DNA of 64,000 nucleotides from Candidatus Ornithomonoglobus merdipullorum (lineage in GTDB: Bacteria > Bacillota > Clostridia > UBA1381): contig DVNB01000083.1 in the NCBI GenBank assembly GCA_018714695.1, positions 21,903 through 85,902 on the forward strand, given 5' to 3'. The notes below the pieces were generated by a model. That model worked only from the letters and a program-made list of their open reading frames with translations, searched no databases and was not told where the DNA came from. Numbering within the stretch: the stretch's first letter is position 1; each line of letters starts with the position of its first letter. This document shows positions 8,861 through 17,381 of the stretch, piece by piece. The translations under genes were made by a program, and so were the position numbers.

Positions 8861-9727
8861 ATGGTATACAATAATTATATGAATGCGCTGATGGTGCTTT
8901 TAACGCAGATGTTTCTCGGCAGTTATGTCTTGATGCTGACGGAGTTTAGGGAACCTGTGCGTATATGGAGATCTATTTGGACAGCTGTCATCGTTTCGGT
9001 GGTGTGCATAAATATTCTATTGATATTGTTTTTTGATTTTTTGGATATTTATAAACGAGTTGGGATATTGACGGTCACGCTTCCGTATGTTTTGATGACC
9101 TTGCTGTGTTCACGCTATAAGGGGCTTCGGGTCGTATTTAATATATGCACATGCCTTTGGATCGGATGCATAGGGAATGCCAACGGTATAGCGGCTCATG
9201 CACTGATGCCGGAAAATGTTTGGATAAATGTAGCAGCACGCAGTGCTTCATATTTTGTGCTGTATTTTGTGGTAAGATTTTTTAAACCGTATTACAGTCA
9301 AATGCTTCAGCTTTTGGATAAAGGGTGGGGCACATTATGCCTGATCCCTTTTACTACTTTTATATTGACTCTTTGCATGATAAATAATCTTCTTCAGGAG
9401 GAGCCTCTGGCTGCGTCTGTAATTATTTATGGGATCATGATATTATGCACATGCTCATACATTCTCATATATCTGTTCTTTATGAGGGTATTGCAGGAAT
9501 ATGAGCTTAAAAACAGCCGTGAACTGATCAACGTTCAAATAGCAGCGCTTGAACGTCAGTCGGAATCAAATCGGGAGATCAATGAGAAAATGCGTATACA
9601 GCGTCATGATATGCGCCATCAATGGATAACTGTATCAGCTTTGATAGAGAATGGCGACAAGCGGGCTGTATTGGAATTCATCGATACTGTGCAGAGACAG
9701 CTCAATGGCATTGATCAGGAGCAATAA
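8861..9727 (+). CDS. AgrC-like histidine kinase truncated before the ATPase domain
   Basis: A 288-residue paralogue of the preceding kinase. It has the same six-helix sensor (MFLGSYVLMLTEFREP onward) and linker, and an intact H box QRHDMRHQW with His249, but the protein stops at LNGIDQEQ, about 40 residues after the H box. No GHKL ATPase sequence follows in any frame I read. It could be phosphorylated but could not phosphorylate itself. The ATG at 8861 was chosen for the gaggga RBS and because its alignment with the paralogue begins there. It may be a decayed gene, or the acceptor half of a heterodimer with the His-less paralogue. Confidence 0.8.
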   Translation: MVYNNYMNALMVLLTQMFLGSYVLMLTEFREPVRIWRSIWTAVIVSVVCINILLILFFDFLDIYKRVGILTVTLPYVLMTLLCSRYKGLRVVFNICTCLWIGCIGNANGIAAHALMPENVWINVAARSASYFVLYFVVRFFKPYYSQMLQLLDKGWGTLCLIPFTTFILTLCMINNLLQEEPLAASVIIYGIMILCTCSYILIYLFFMRVLQEYELKNSRELINVQIAALERQSESNREINEKMRIQRHDMRHQWITVSALIENGDKRAVLEFIDTVQRQLNGIDQEQ

Positions 9728-9775
9728 ATAGGCTGCCTTTCTGGTATTTAGGGTTAGTAAGAGCTTTTAAACCAC

Positions 9776-9825
9776 GGACAGGATCCATCCGTTTGCAGTA
9801 TAATATTTTCGGATGAGTTCTGTCC
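9776..9825. other. Hairpin downstream of the truncated kinase gene
   Basis: Arms at 9776-9791 and 9810-9825 pair as ggacag/ctgtcc and catccg/cggatg around a small internal loop. No T-run follows, so it is not a typical terminator. It lies between convergent genes. Confidence 0.5.
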
Positions 9826-9879
9826 GTTCCGTATCTAAAATTATGCGGCTGAATTAGTTTCATAACGCGAAAATTTCAT

Positions 9880-10605
9880 CTATTCTTCCATCCAATAATC
9901 CATCCATTTGTTCAGAATATCATTTCGTGCGCCTTTTGGTATTGCCAATGATTTTTCATTGGTCAATATCAGCTCTTTTTTGCCTACCTTTTTTATATAA
10001 TGGAGATTGATCAGGAAGCTTGAGCCGAGCATAATGAAATTGTCTCTTTCAAGCAATTCACCGACCGCTTTTTGAAATGATATCCTAAGTTTCTGGCTGT
10101 CAACAACGGTTTCGTTTATCAGATTGTACCGTACAGACCGCTCGTAAAGCTCAGCGTAAAGGATATCGGATATGTTTATGACAACTGTGCCGTCGGATGT
10201 ATTTACGGTTATCGAATGTGCTTTAAGCCGCGCGGTAAGTATCTCCGCCTGTTTTATAGCCGAAAACAATTTTTCTTTTTCGACAGGCTTTACAAGATAA
10301 TGAAGAGCATGTACACTGTAGGATTCAACAGCGTAGTCTTTTGAGCTTGTAAGGTAGATAATGGGCGCGCAAACGTCCATGCCGCGAAGCTGCAGTCCAA
10401 GCTCTATTCCGGAAAGCTCAGGCATGATCACATCAAGTATGTAAAGATCGAATAGTTCTTTTCCGCTCCATTCGACACGGTCAAGCAGCATTTGGCTGTT
10501 TGTAAACACAGTTAAATTTACGTCAGTTTTGAAATACTCCAAAATATATTCCTTGATTTTGTCAATTTGATCGACGTCATCATCACATAAAGCAATTTTC
10601 AGCAT
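9880..10605 (-). CDS. LytTR-family response regulator
   Basis: A 241-residue protein. The N-terminal receiver domain has the acidic cluster CDDD (residues 7-10), phospho-acceptor Asp58 in YILDVIMPE, and Lys106 in LVKPVEKEK. The C-terminal LytTR DNA-binding domain starts near residue 135 (HSITVNTSDGTVVINISDILYAE) and ends with the typical LGSSFLINLHYIKKV and IPKGAR stretch. It resembles AgrA/ComE-type regulators paired with six-helix GHKL kinases, which fits the two kinases next to it. The ATG at 10605 has an aggag RBS eight bases upstream. Likely target: the LytTR-type direct repeat at 10684-10713. Confidence 0.92.
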   Translation of the reverse strand: MLKIALCDDDVDQIDKIKEYILEYFKTDVNLTVFTNSQMLLDRVEWSGKELFDLYILDVIMPELSGIELGLQLRGMDVCAPIIYLTSSKDYAVESYSVHALHYLVKPVEKEKLFSAIKQAEILTARLKAHSITVNTSDGTVVINISDILYAELYERSVRYNLINETVVDSQKLRISFQKAVGELLERDNFIMLGSSFLINLHYIKKVGKKELILTNEKSLAIPKGARNDILNKWMDYWMEE

Positions 10606-10636
10606 AGCATCATCTCCTGTATAATAATCAATCTTA

Positions 10637-10665
10637 ATTATATCAGAAAAGTATGAAATAATCAA
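10637..10665 (-). promoter_or_regulatory. Promoter of the LytTR regulator gene
   Basis: On the minus strand: TTGATT (10665-10660), a 17-bp spacer and TATAAT (10642-10637). It is divergent from the secreted-protein promoter, with the direct repeat between them. Confidence 0.65.
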
Positions 10666-10683
10666 CTTTAATATTTTTATAAA

Positions 10684-10713
10684 TCGTCACAAAAAGAACC
10701 TGAATTGTCACAA
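10684..10713 (+). promoter_or_regulatory. Candidate LytTR regulator binding site (direct repeat)
   Basis: Two nine-base direct repeats, tcgtcacaa (10684-10692) and ttgtcacaa (10705-10713), start 21 bp apart, two helical turns. LytTR regulators (AgrA, ComE type) typically bind nine-base direct repeats separated by 12-13 bp just upstream of a weak -35, which is exactly the arrangement here. The binding assignment is inferred. Confidence 0.6.
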
Positions 10714-10717
10714 TATC

Positions 10718-10746
10718 TTATAAAATGAGAATTTTTATGTTACAAT
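10718..10746 (+). promoter_or_regulatory. Weak promoter of the secreted protein gene
   Basis: TTATAA (10718-10723), a 17-bp spacer and TACAAT (10741-10746). The poor -35 starts four bases after the second LytTR half-site, which suggests activator-dependent transcription. Confidence 0.55.
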
Positions 10747-10833
10747 AGAATAAAGATATTTTTAATATAGACATATTTCCAACCGCGGATGGATCGACAC
10801 CGTGTATCGGATAAAAGAGGAGATGAAAAGCGT

Positions 10834-13521
10834 ATGAAATGGACAAAGTTTTTCAAGAATACAGTGAGTATCGCGGCAGCGGCGGCAGCGCTTTTTACGG
10901 CAATTGCGCTCCCATCCCCGAACCGCGCTGCGGCTGCCGGGGAAGATCAGGTTTCAGATTTACCAACAAAGCTTATGAACGGTGATTTTGAATGGCCGAA
11001 TATTGACACGGCGTTGGAGAAGGCTAGTATAGATGCAAACAGCAGCGGAACCACGAGCGGAACGTATCGCGGAACGTATCGCGATTATTCGATATCAAAT
11101 AATGATACCGAGGATACGGATATCATTTTCAGACGGCACCGCATTAGCTCGGGCGGGTGGTGGAATCCGACATATACCAATTATGATGATCCGTGGTTCG
11201 TGACCACGCGTTCTATATATGACGATATTTCTTCCGATCAATCCTCGGATCACGATAAACGCGAGTTTTACTGGAAGACTACCGCGTCAGATGACAGGAT
11301 AGAGCTTGCGGCGGCACGAGATATACGATCTTGGGATGGTGGTAGCACAGTAGGTTATTTCAGAGACGGGAACACTGAAACGAGGACGAATGAGGCGGCA
11401 AGCGGCGGTCAGTTCGCGGAGCTTGTGGCTACAGAACAGTCTTCGCTTTACCAGACCATACAGACTGCCGAGGACAATGTTCTCACATGGAGGCTTGATC
11501 ACCGTGCCAGAACCAGTACAGGAGGCATGGATTCCATGGCGGTGTTCATCGGTCCTAAACAGGACGGACTGAAAAAAGCGAGTGAGTCCGCGCAGGATGT
11601 ATTCAGCGCAATGGTCGATCTGATCAGAGAAAATCCCGGAGAGACAACGCAGCCGGGGATGTCGGTGGCGGCAAGAAAGATCTATTCGGCAAAAATAAGT
11701 GACGGTATGAAAATAACAGATGCCGATGTCAGCAATAATAAAACCGATCACTGCGATCAGGAATGGACCTGCTGGATAATAACGAGTGATGACATGTCGT
11801 GGCAGGAGTACAGCGGTACTTATAAAGTGCCGGAGGGACAGAACGCAACTACATTTGCTTTTGCGGCGCTTAACAGAGCTGCCGCCAATCCTGAAGGAAA
11901 CTGTCTTGATAACATTGTGTTCGGAATACAGTATCCGCTTACTGTTACAGCAACAGCAGGCGGGACCGGCACCGTATCCGGCGGCGGCATTTCAAATGCT
12001 GAGGTCTCACACGGCAATGCGTATAACGGAAGCGCAAATGAGGGCGAAACCGTTACAATAACAGCGAGACCTAATGATGCTAATCACAAATTTGTCGGCG
12101 CGACGGTTAACGGCAATTATGTCAGGATAGGAGAAAACGGATTCGTTCAGCAGCAGGATGGTTCGTACACGTATCAGCTGACAATGGATGGAGCCAAAAA
12201 TGTCGAGCTGATATTCGCCTCCGTTGGCTATGTCACATATGATCTTAACGGCGGAACCTGGGATAGCGATATCCAAACTTCATACGAACTGGATAGCTTG
12301 CTAAATAACGATTTTGAGCAGAAAAATGAGCCCGAACTGACGGGCAGTAGATTCCTTCACTGGGAGGTGTACGCGGCAAACGGCACGGACTCGTTAAATG
12401 GTAAAGTATATACTCCCCATACAATAACGTATACGGTGGATGAGGGTGACTGGTGGAATCCATGGGATGATGATACGCATACGTTCACGATCACCGACAG
12501 CAGCGGAGAAAAGGTTATTGAGATAGAAGACGGTGCTGACGAGTATGCGATAGTGCTTCGCGCGGTATATACTCACACTGTAGACGCCGTATCCTGCACG
12601 AAATATTTCGCCTCAAACGATGCTAATCATAAAGATGCCACGGGAGGCTCGGTCACGATCAAAAAAAATACTGACACGACCTCAAATACCGATACGGGAT
12701 CTATATCGGTAGAAAACGGTGATTCATTCACGGTAACGGCAACGCCGAACGAAGGGTTTGAGGTTGATTCATGGTGGTATTCATATATTGATGACAATGA
12801 AAACGAGGTGCTCGAGTTGATACCTGACGCTTCCGGCGATTCATACACAGCAACGTATAACGGGAGCCGAAATGTAACGATACATGCTCAGTTTGCGGAA
12901 TTGCCCATAGGTCCGTATCTGTCTGTGGTAGCAGAGAACGAAGAGACACGGAAACAGCTTGATGAAAAGGGTATAGAGTCAGAGCATGGTCATGTTAAAG
13001 GAAACGGATCAGACACGCCTGTGAGTAAGCTTTACGGCGGTGAGAAATACGGCAATACGATCTCTACCGGATTTTTTGCAAAACGCAAGTTTGAAGGTGC
13101 CACTGTTGATCTCAGCGGTACATGGTCGATAAATATTCCTGCGAACGGGACATATTTCAAGATAGCTGTTGAAGATGTAAATAGTTATGAGCATATAAAT
13201 AAAACGCCCGTATTGGGTGATGATAAGGCGGAATACAACAGCGGCGCGATCTATAAAGCGGCTGATAATACAGAAAACAATTATAATAGGCAGGTGCAAT
13301 TCTACGTTGATGGTCCTACGGTCAGCGGAAATTCTGAGATCATCTTCGGGATAATAGTCGATAACCTTTACGCCCCGAATGCGCAGGCAGGTTTCAGGCT
13401 TGGAGATAATACAGCGGGACTTGGCGAGCTCAACGAGAGCAATTCAGTTACAGTGACCGAGCAAAATAAATATGATCCGACAGCGCTTGACAATTTGTCG
13501 GATACGCAAACTATAGACTAA
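10834..13521 (+). CDS. Large secreted protein with bacterial-repeat domains
   Basis: An 895-residue protein with a signal peptide (basic MKWTKFFKN, an Ala-rich core, a cleavage-like ANRAAAAGED region). The N-terminal third starts LMNGDFEWPNID and contains a Trp-rich patch (GGWWNPTY), resembling carbohydrate-binding or lectin-like modules of surface proteins. Residues about 365-480 and 600-705 look like Flg_new_2/bacterial repeat units (GGTGTVSGGG, EGETVTITARPN, NGDSFTVTATPNEGFEVDSWW), with an InlB-like unit YDLNGGTWDSD between them. There is no LPXTG, SLH or membrane anchor at the C-terminus, so it is probably released or held non-covalently. ATG 10834 has a gaggag RBS. It lies directly behind the LytTR site, and a small peptide gene follows in the same unit. 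Confidence 0.75.
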   Translation: MKWTKFFKNTVSIAAAAAALFTAIALPSPNRAAAAGEDQVSDLPTKLMNGDFEWPNIDTALEKASIDANSSGTTSGTYRGTYRDYSISNNDTEDTDIIFRRHRISSGGWWNPTYTNYDDPWFVTTRSIYDDISSDQSSDHDKREFYWKTTASDDRIELAAARDIRSWDGGSTVGYFRDGNTETRTNEAASGGQFAELVATEQSSLYQTIQTAEDNVLTWRLDHRARTSTGGMDSMAVFIGPKQDGLKKASESAQDVFSAMVDLIRENPGETTQPGMSVAARKIYSAKISDGMKITDADVSNNKTDHCDQEWTCWIITSDDMSWQEYSGTYKVPEGQNATTFAFAALNRAAANPEGNCLDNIVFGIQYPLTVTATAGGTGTVSGGGISNAEVSHGNAYNGSANEGETVTITARPNDANHKFVGATVNGNYVRIGENGFVQQQDGSYTYQLTMDGAKNVELIFASVGYVTYDLNGGTWDSDIQTSYELDSLLNNDFEQKNEPELTGSRFLHWEVYAANGTDSLNGKVYTPHTITYTVDEGDWWNPWDDDTHTFTITDSSGEKVIEIEDGADEYAIVLRAVYTHTVDAVSCTKYFASNDANHKDATGGSVTIKKNTDTTSNTDTGSISVENGDSFTVTATPNEGFEVDSWWYSYIDDNENEVLELIPDASGDSYTATYNGSRNVTIHAQFAELPIGPYLSVVAENEETRKQLDEKGIESEHGHVKGNGSDTPVSKLYGGEKYGNTISTGFFAKRKFEGATVDLSGTWSINIPANGTYFKIAVEDVNSYEHINKTPVLGDDKAEYNSGAIYKAADNTENNYNRQVQFYVDGPTVSGNSEIIFGIIVDNLYAPNAQAGFRLGDNTAGLGELNESNSVTVTEQNKYDPTALDNLSDTQTID

Positions 13522-13583
13522 TAGGGAATACTGCATCAAAACGGCAGTCTGAGGAGACTAACATAAAAGGAGGAATGCACATC

Positions 13584-13787
13584 ATGGTGAAATATGACAC
13601 TCCAAATATAGAGATAACTTATTTTGATGAGCTTATAGGCATGACCAATACTGCCATGGTCTCTGATCCAACAAGGACCGCAGCTCAGAATATGAATGAG
13701 GCCGCATTTATGCAGAACGGTCCTATAAATGCGGCGGCGGCAAGGACTGTGAGAGTGCAGACCATTCTGCAGTTCAACACGGAATAA
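13584..13787 (+). CDS. Small peptide gene downstream of the secreted protein
   Basis: Encodes 67 residues beginning MVKYDTPNIEITYFDELIGM. The pattern K-Y-x-x-P-x-I-E-I-x-x-[FY] resembles the widespread short 'KYEKPEIEI' peptides of gut Clostridia, whose function I do not know. The centre is rich in Ala, Asn and Thr, there are no Cys residues, and the peptide ends in VQTILQFNTE. ATG 13584 is preferred over ATG 13575 because the strong aaggagg RBS ends one base before the latter. It is 62 bp downstream of the secreted protein and ends before a terminator, so the two are probably co-transcribed. It could be a signal or precursor peptide for the nearby AgrC-like kinases; no processing enzyme is adjacent. 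Confidence 0.65.
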   Translation: MVKYDTPNIEITYFDELIGMTNTAMVSDPTRTAAQNMNEAAFMQNGPINAAAARTVRVQTILQFNTE

Positions 13788-13825
13788 TTGACACAGGGAG
13801 AACAGTAAACGGATATGATCACCTA

Positions 13826-13867
13826 AAAAGGCTGAGATCTGCCACATAGCATGGATCTCAGCCTTTT
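13826..13867. terminator. Bidirectional terminator
   Basis: A perfect 14-bp stem (13826-13839 with 13854-13867) bearing AAAA on one side and TTTT on the other. It serves the small peptide gene on the plus strand and the purF-like gene on the minus strand. Confidence 0.8.
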
Positions 13868-13928
13868 CATCCATTTATTACAGCCTTATTTTAATCACGT
13901 CATATGATCGAGTGACCTTGCAATTTTA

Positions 13929-15350
13929 TTATTCTTTTCCGTTCCAGCAGTATGTGCAGAGCTTGCATGGATCTATCTCGACCGAGTCTATCAGATCGTC
14001 AAGTCTGGTATACGCCAGAGTTGTGAAATGCAGCTTCTCACCGATCGTTTTGACCATTTTCTTGTATTCCTTGCTTTCGGGATCGGCATATTTCTGAAGC
14101 GTCTCCTCATCCGGCTCTCCGCCTTCAAGCTCCTTTATAACGCGGCGCGTTATCAGCTCCATCTCGGATTTCGATCTCGAGAAATTAAGGTATTTGCAGC
14201 CATAGAGAAGGGGAGGACAGCCTGTCCTTATGTGGACCTCCTTAGCGCCGCTCTCGTAGAGAAACTCGGTGGTCTCCCTGAGCTGTGTGCCGCGGACGAT
14301 GGAATCGTCGATAAGCAGAAGTTTCTTGTCCTTTATCAAATCGTGTATCGGTATAAGCTTCATCTTCGCTATAAGATCTCTCTTGCTCTGATGCGTGGGC
14401 ATGAACGAGCGCGGCCATGTCGGAGTGTATTTTACGAACGGACGCGAGAATTTTATTCCCGACGCGTTTGCGTAGCCCACCGCATGGGCGATGCCCGAAT
14501 CAGGAACGCCCGCGACGTTGTCGGGAGCGATGTCCCCGAGCTCTTCCTTGTCACGCTCCGCAAGATGCTTGCCGCAGTTGTAGCGCATCCTCTCGACGCT
14601 TATTCCTTCATATGAGGATGACGGGTAGCCGTAGTAGACCCATAGGAACGTGCATATCTTCATATCCTTGCCGGGTGTGACCAGCGTCTTGACGCCGTCA
14701 GGTGTCATCACAGCGATCTCGCCGGGCCCCAGCTCACGGTTATCTGTATAGCCGAGGTTCAGATATGCAAAGCTTTCAAAGCTTGCGCAGTAGCCTTCAT
14801 CCTTCTTTCCTGTGCAGATAGGAGTTCTTCCGTGCTTATCGCGCACAAGGTATATTCCTTTCGGAGTGAGTATCATCATACTCATCGAGCCGTCAATTAT
14901 CTCCTGCGCGTAACGGATGCCTTCGATAAAGTTTTCCTTACGGTTTATTATCGCCGCAACTAGCTCCGTCTGGTTTATGTCTCCGCCCTGCATCTCAAAG
15001 AAATGCGTGTGCTCCTTTATTATATCGTTTACGATCTCGTCGGAATTGTTTATCTTGCCGACGGTCGTGATGGCAAACGTGCCGTGGTGCGAGCGAACGA
15101 GTATAGGCTGAGCCTCAAAATCGGAGATACATCCGATGCCCAGCTCTCCGTGCATCGAGTTCGATTCGCTTGTGAACTTTGTCCTGAACGGAGCGTTCTC
15201 GATGTTGTGTATTGCCTTGTCAAAGCCGTTCTCGCTGCTGTATACCGCCATGCCGGCGCGGCGCGTGCCGAGATGCGAATGGTAGTCAGTGCCAAAAAAC
15301 AGATCGAAAACACAGTCTCCCTTTAATGCTGTACCGAAAAAACCGCCCAT
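13929..15350 (-). CDS. PurF-like amidophosphoribosyltransferase without the N-terminal Cys nucleophile
   Basis: A 473-residue protein collinear with PurF. The N-terminal class II glutamine amidotransferase (Ntn) fold contains GTDYHSHLGTRRAGMAV and SNSMHGELGIGCISDF. The C-terminal phosphoribosyltransferase domain has the PRPP loop LLIDDSIVRGTQLRE, and the end DPCKLCTYCWNGKE carries three Cys that could belong to an Fe-S site. Canonical PurF starts Met-Cys-Gly and uses that Cys to hydrolyse glutamine; here the start is MGGFFG. I recall this MGGFFG form as a distinct PurF paralogue in Clostridia and Bacteroidetes. Glutamine use is therefore doubtful; ammonia-dependent or regulatory roles are possible. 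It has its own promoter (15393-15421) and no purine genes beside it. Confidence 0.85.
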   Translation of the reverse strand: MGGFFGTALKGDCVFDLFFGTDYHSHLGTRRAGMAVYSSENGFDKAIHNIENAPFRTKFTSESNSMHGELGIGCISDFEAQPILVRSHHGTFAITTVGKINNSDEIVNDIIKEHTHFFEMQGGDINQTELVAAIINRKENFIEGIRYAQEIIDGSMSMMILTPKGIYLVRDKHGRTPICTGKKDEGYCASFESFAYLNLGYTDNRELGPGEIAVMTPDGVKTLVTPGKDMKICTFLWVYYGYPSSSYEGISVERMRYNCGKHLAERDKEELGDIAPDNVAGVPDSGIAHAVGYANASGIKFSRPFVKYTPTWPRSFMPTHQSKRDLIAKMKLIPIHDLIKDKKLLLIDDSIVRGTQLRETTEFLYESGAKEVHIRTGCPPLLYGCKYLNFSRSKSEMELITRRVIKELEGGEPDEETLQKYADPESKEYKKMVKTIGEKLHFTTLAYTRLDDLIDSVEIDPCKLCTYCWNGKE

Positions 15351-15392
15351 ATTTTTCTTCCTTTCACGTATCTTAGAATTAATTGCAACAGT

Positions 15393-15421
15393 ATTTTATC
15401 ATAAACCTTCATCAGTTTCAA
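15393..15421 (-). promoter_or_regulatory. Promoter of the purF-like gene
   Basis: On the minus strand: TTGAAA (15421-15416), a 17-bp spacer and TAAAAT (15398-15393), just after the stop codon of the upstream AI-2E gene. Confidence 0.6.
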
Positions 15422-15425
15422 TAGG

Positions 15426-16664
15426 CTAATTCGACAAATTATCCCCGGATTTTTCGGTATCAGCCGTGTCGCTGTCCGGCGGAGATATCTGAGCTTCAAG
15501 CTGTCCCGATTCCTCCGCGATCTTCATCTCACGGTGCTCCGTCGCCTCACGGACGAGCGTGTAGAGCGCGGAAGCGGTGGGTACGCCTATAAGCATTCCC
15601 AGGGGACCGCCGATGGATCCGCCGACAGTTACGGCGGCAAGCACCCACATAGCAGGAAGTCTTATGGACGCTCCAACGACCTTCGGGTAAATAAGATTTC
15701 CCTCTATCTGCTGCAAAACGAGCAGGAATATGACAAAGATCACGGTCTTTATGGGATCTACAGCAAGTATCATAAACGCGCCTACTATCGTTCCTATGAA
15801 CGCGCCTATTACCGGTATCAGCGCTGTGACTCCGACAAGCGCGCTTATCATAGGCACATACGGGAGCCTCAGGATCATCATCCCGACAGCGCAGAGCGAG
15901 CCCAGTATCAGTGCCTCGGTCGTCTGTGCGGTTATGAAGTTTTTGAATGTTTCACAGAACACCGAAGCCACATGCTGCGAATAGCGGGAAATCCTCGAAG
16001 GAAGCCACGCATTCATCAGTCTTCGCGCCTGCGACTGGAGCTTTTCCTTATGGAAAAGCGAGTATATCGAGAACACCGTTCCCACAACGAAATTGAGAAG
16101 CCCGCCCGCGACCGAACCGACGGTGCCGAGCGCGGTGTTCATAAAATCGCCGCTGTAGGTTCTTAAGATAGAGTTGATCGCGTCTCTTGCCGAGTTCCAG
16201 TCAATATCAAAGAAGTTGGCGAGATAATCCCCGAACGGAAGATCCTCAAGCGGCATGCTCGATTCGAGTGTTGCCAGTTTGTCGATCAGGTCCAGGAGCA
16301 TATTAGCCAAAAGCGGAACGGCATTTATAAGCTCCGGTATTACCAGCGCCGCTACGAGCATGAATATACCGAAGACAAGAAGCTCCGCAAGGATTATCGC
16401 AAGCGGTCTTTTCAGCTTCAGAAGTCTTGGCTTATTTGTCTTTGTAAAGAGCCGCTTTTCTATCGAGCTCATCGGAACGTTTATTATGACTGCTATTATA
16501 ACGCCGACTATAAGCGGCATAAACAGGCCTATTATGTTCGATATTACCGACAGTATCACGTCAAGATTGCTTGCCGCGATGAATATGAGTATACAGGCAG
16601 CGGCTATGCCTATTATCCATTTTGTAAGGCGTTTTATCCTGCGATCGGATCTTTTTGGTTCCAT
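15426..16664 (-). CDS. AI-2E family transporter
   Basis: A 412-residue polytopic membrane protein of the AI-2E/TqsA/YdiK/YtvI group. Features include a double hydrophobic helix pair near residues 15-55, a long amphipathic middle, and the conserved GLLNFVVGTVFSIYSL and PVIGAFIGTIVGAFM stretches, with the family's C-terminal GGSIGGPLGMLIGVPTASALY. The tail of about 40 residues is charged and polar. Members export small molecules or act as ion antiporters; the substrate here is unknown. It has a strong RBS (aaaggag) and lies 27 bp after the TVP38-type gene, so the two are probably co-transcribed. Confidence 0.9.
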   Translation of the reverse strand: MEPKRSDRRIKRLTKWIIGIAAACILIFIAASNLDVILSVISNIIGLFMPLIVGVIIAVIINVPMSSIEKRLFTKTNKPRLLKLKRPLAIILAELLVFGIFMLVAALVIPELINAVPLLANMLLDLIDKLATLESSMPLEDLPFGDYLANFFDIDWNSARDAINSILRTYSGDFMNTALGTVGSVAGGLLNFVVGTVFSIYSLFHKEKLQSQARRLMNAWLPSRISRYSQHVASVFCETFKNFITAQTTEALILGSLCAVGMMILRLPYVPMISALVGVTALIPVIGAFIGTIVGAFMILAVDPIKTVIFVIFLLVLQQIEGNLIYPKVVGASIRLPAMWVLAAVTVGGSIGGPLGMLIGVPTASALYTLVREATEHREMKIAEESGQLEAQISPPDSDTADTEKSGDNLSN

Positions 16665-16691
16665 CGTATCAGCTCCTTTATATTTTATCGG

Positions 16692-17381
16692 TCATGCCGC
16701 GCCCTGCGCGCCGCGCTTCTTTATCCGCTTATAGATACAGTAAAACAGCGCGGAGCCGGCGGAAAGCGCCGCTGTCAGTATCACTGAGCAGAAGAATGCC
16801 GGAGAGGCCGGATCGGATATGCTTCCGCCGATGATCGTAGCAGCGATCACGCCGGGCGCCGCCCCAAGCATACTTGCGGCGATGTATTTGCCGTAAGGTA
16901 TACCCGACGCGCCGAGATACATGCTTACGATGTCAAGCGGCAGTGAATTTACGATCCTAAGAAAGAATGCGATGAAGAAATCGTTGTCGTCCTGCCATTT
17001 CATCACCGTTTCGAGCTTCGGATATTTTAAACGCAGCTCCGATACGAGTCCGTGCCCCGAAAAGCGTCCGAAAGCGTAGGAGACCGTAAGGCTCAGCGCC
17101 ATTCCCATAAGGCTTACGGCTGCCGCGGTCACAGGATCAAAAATATATCCGCTTACCGCGCACAGCACAAGAATGGGAAATACAATGGAGATACTTTTTA
17201 GAGCAAACAGGAGCAGCAGCACGCCTGCCGCAAGCAGCGGGCTGCTCGGTGTATACGAAAGCAGAGCCTCAGCCGAAAACTCATTGCCGGAGAAATAATA
17301 GACTGCTATAAGCGCGAGACATACCGCAAACGGGAGAAGTCTCAGAGCTGTCATAAGCTTCTTGTTCTTGAAAAAATTCAT
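16692..17381 (-). CDS. TVP38/TMEM64 (VTT-domain, DedA-like) membrane protein
   Basis: A 229-residue integral membrane protein with about five hydrophobic segments. The VTT core shows AAAVSLMGMALSLTVSYAFG, F.GHGLVSEL and the conserved re-entrant stretch FFLRIVNSLPLDIVSMYLGA followed by SGIPYGKYIAASMLGAAPG. VTT/DedA proteins act in membrane lipid movement and envelope homeostasis. It is the first gene of a minus-strand unit with the AI-2E protein, behind its own promoter. Confidence 0.9.
   Translation of the reverse strand: MNFFKNKKLMTALRLLPFAVCLALIAVYYFSGNEFSAEALLSYTPSSPLLAAGVLLLLFALKSISIVFPILVLCAVSGYIFDPVTAAAVSLMGMALSLTVSYAFGRFSGHGLVSELRLKYPKLETVMKWQDDNDFFIAFFLRIVNSLPLDIVSMYLGASGIPYGKYIAASMLGAAPGVIAATIIGGSISDPASPAFFCSVILTAALSAGSALFYCIYKRIKKRGAQGAA

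Noticed and set aside
9776..9825. Rho-independent terminator after the truncated kinase
   Set aside because: Stem is good but no T-run follows on either strand, so listed only as a hairpin.
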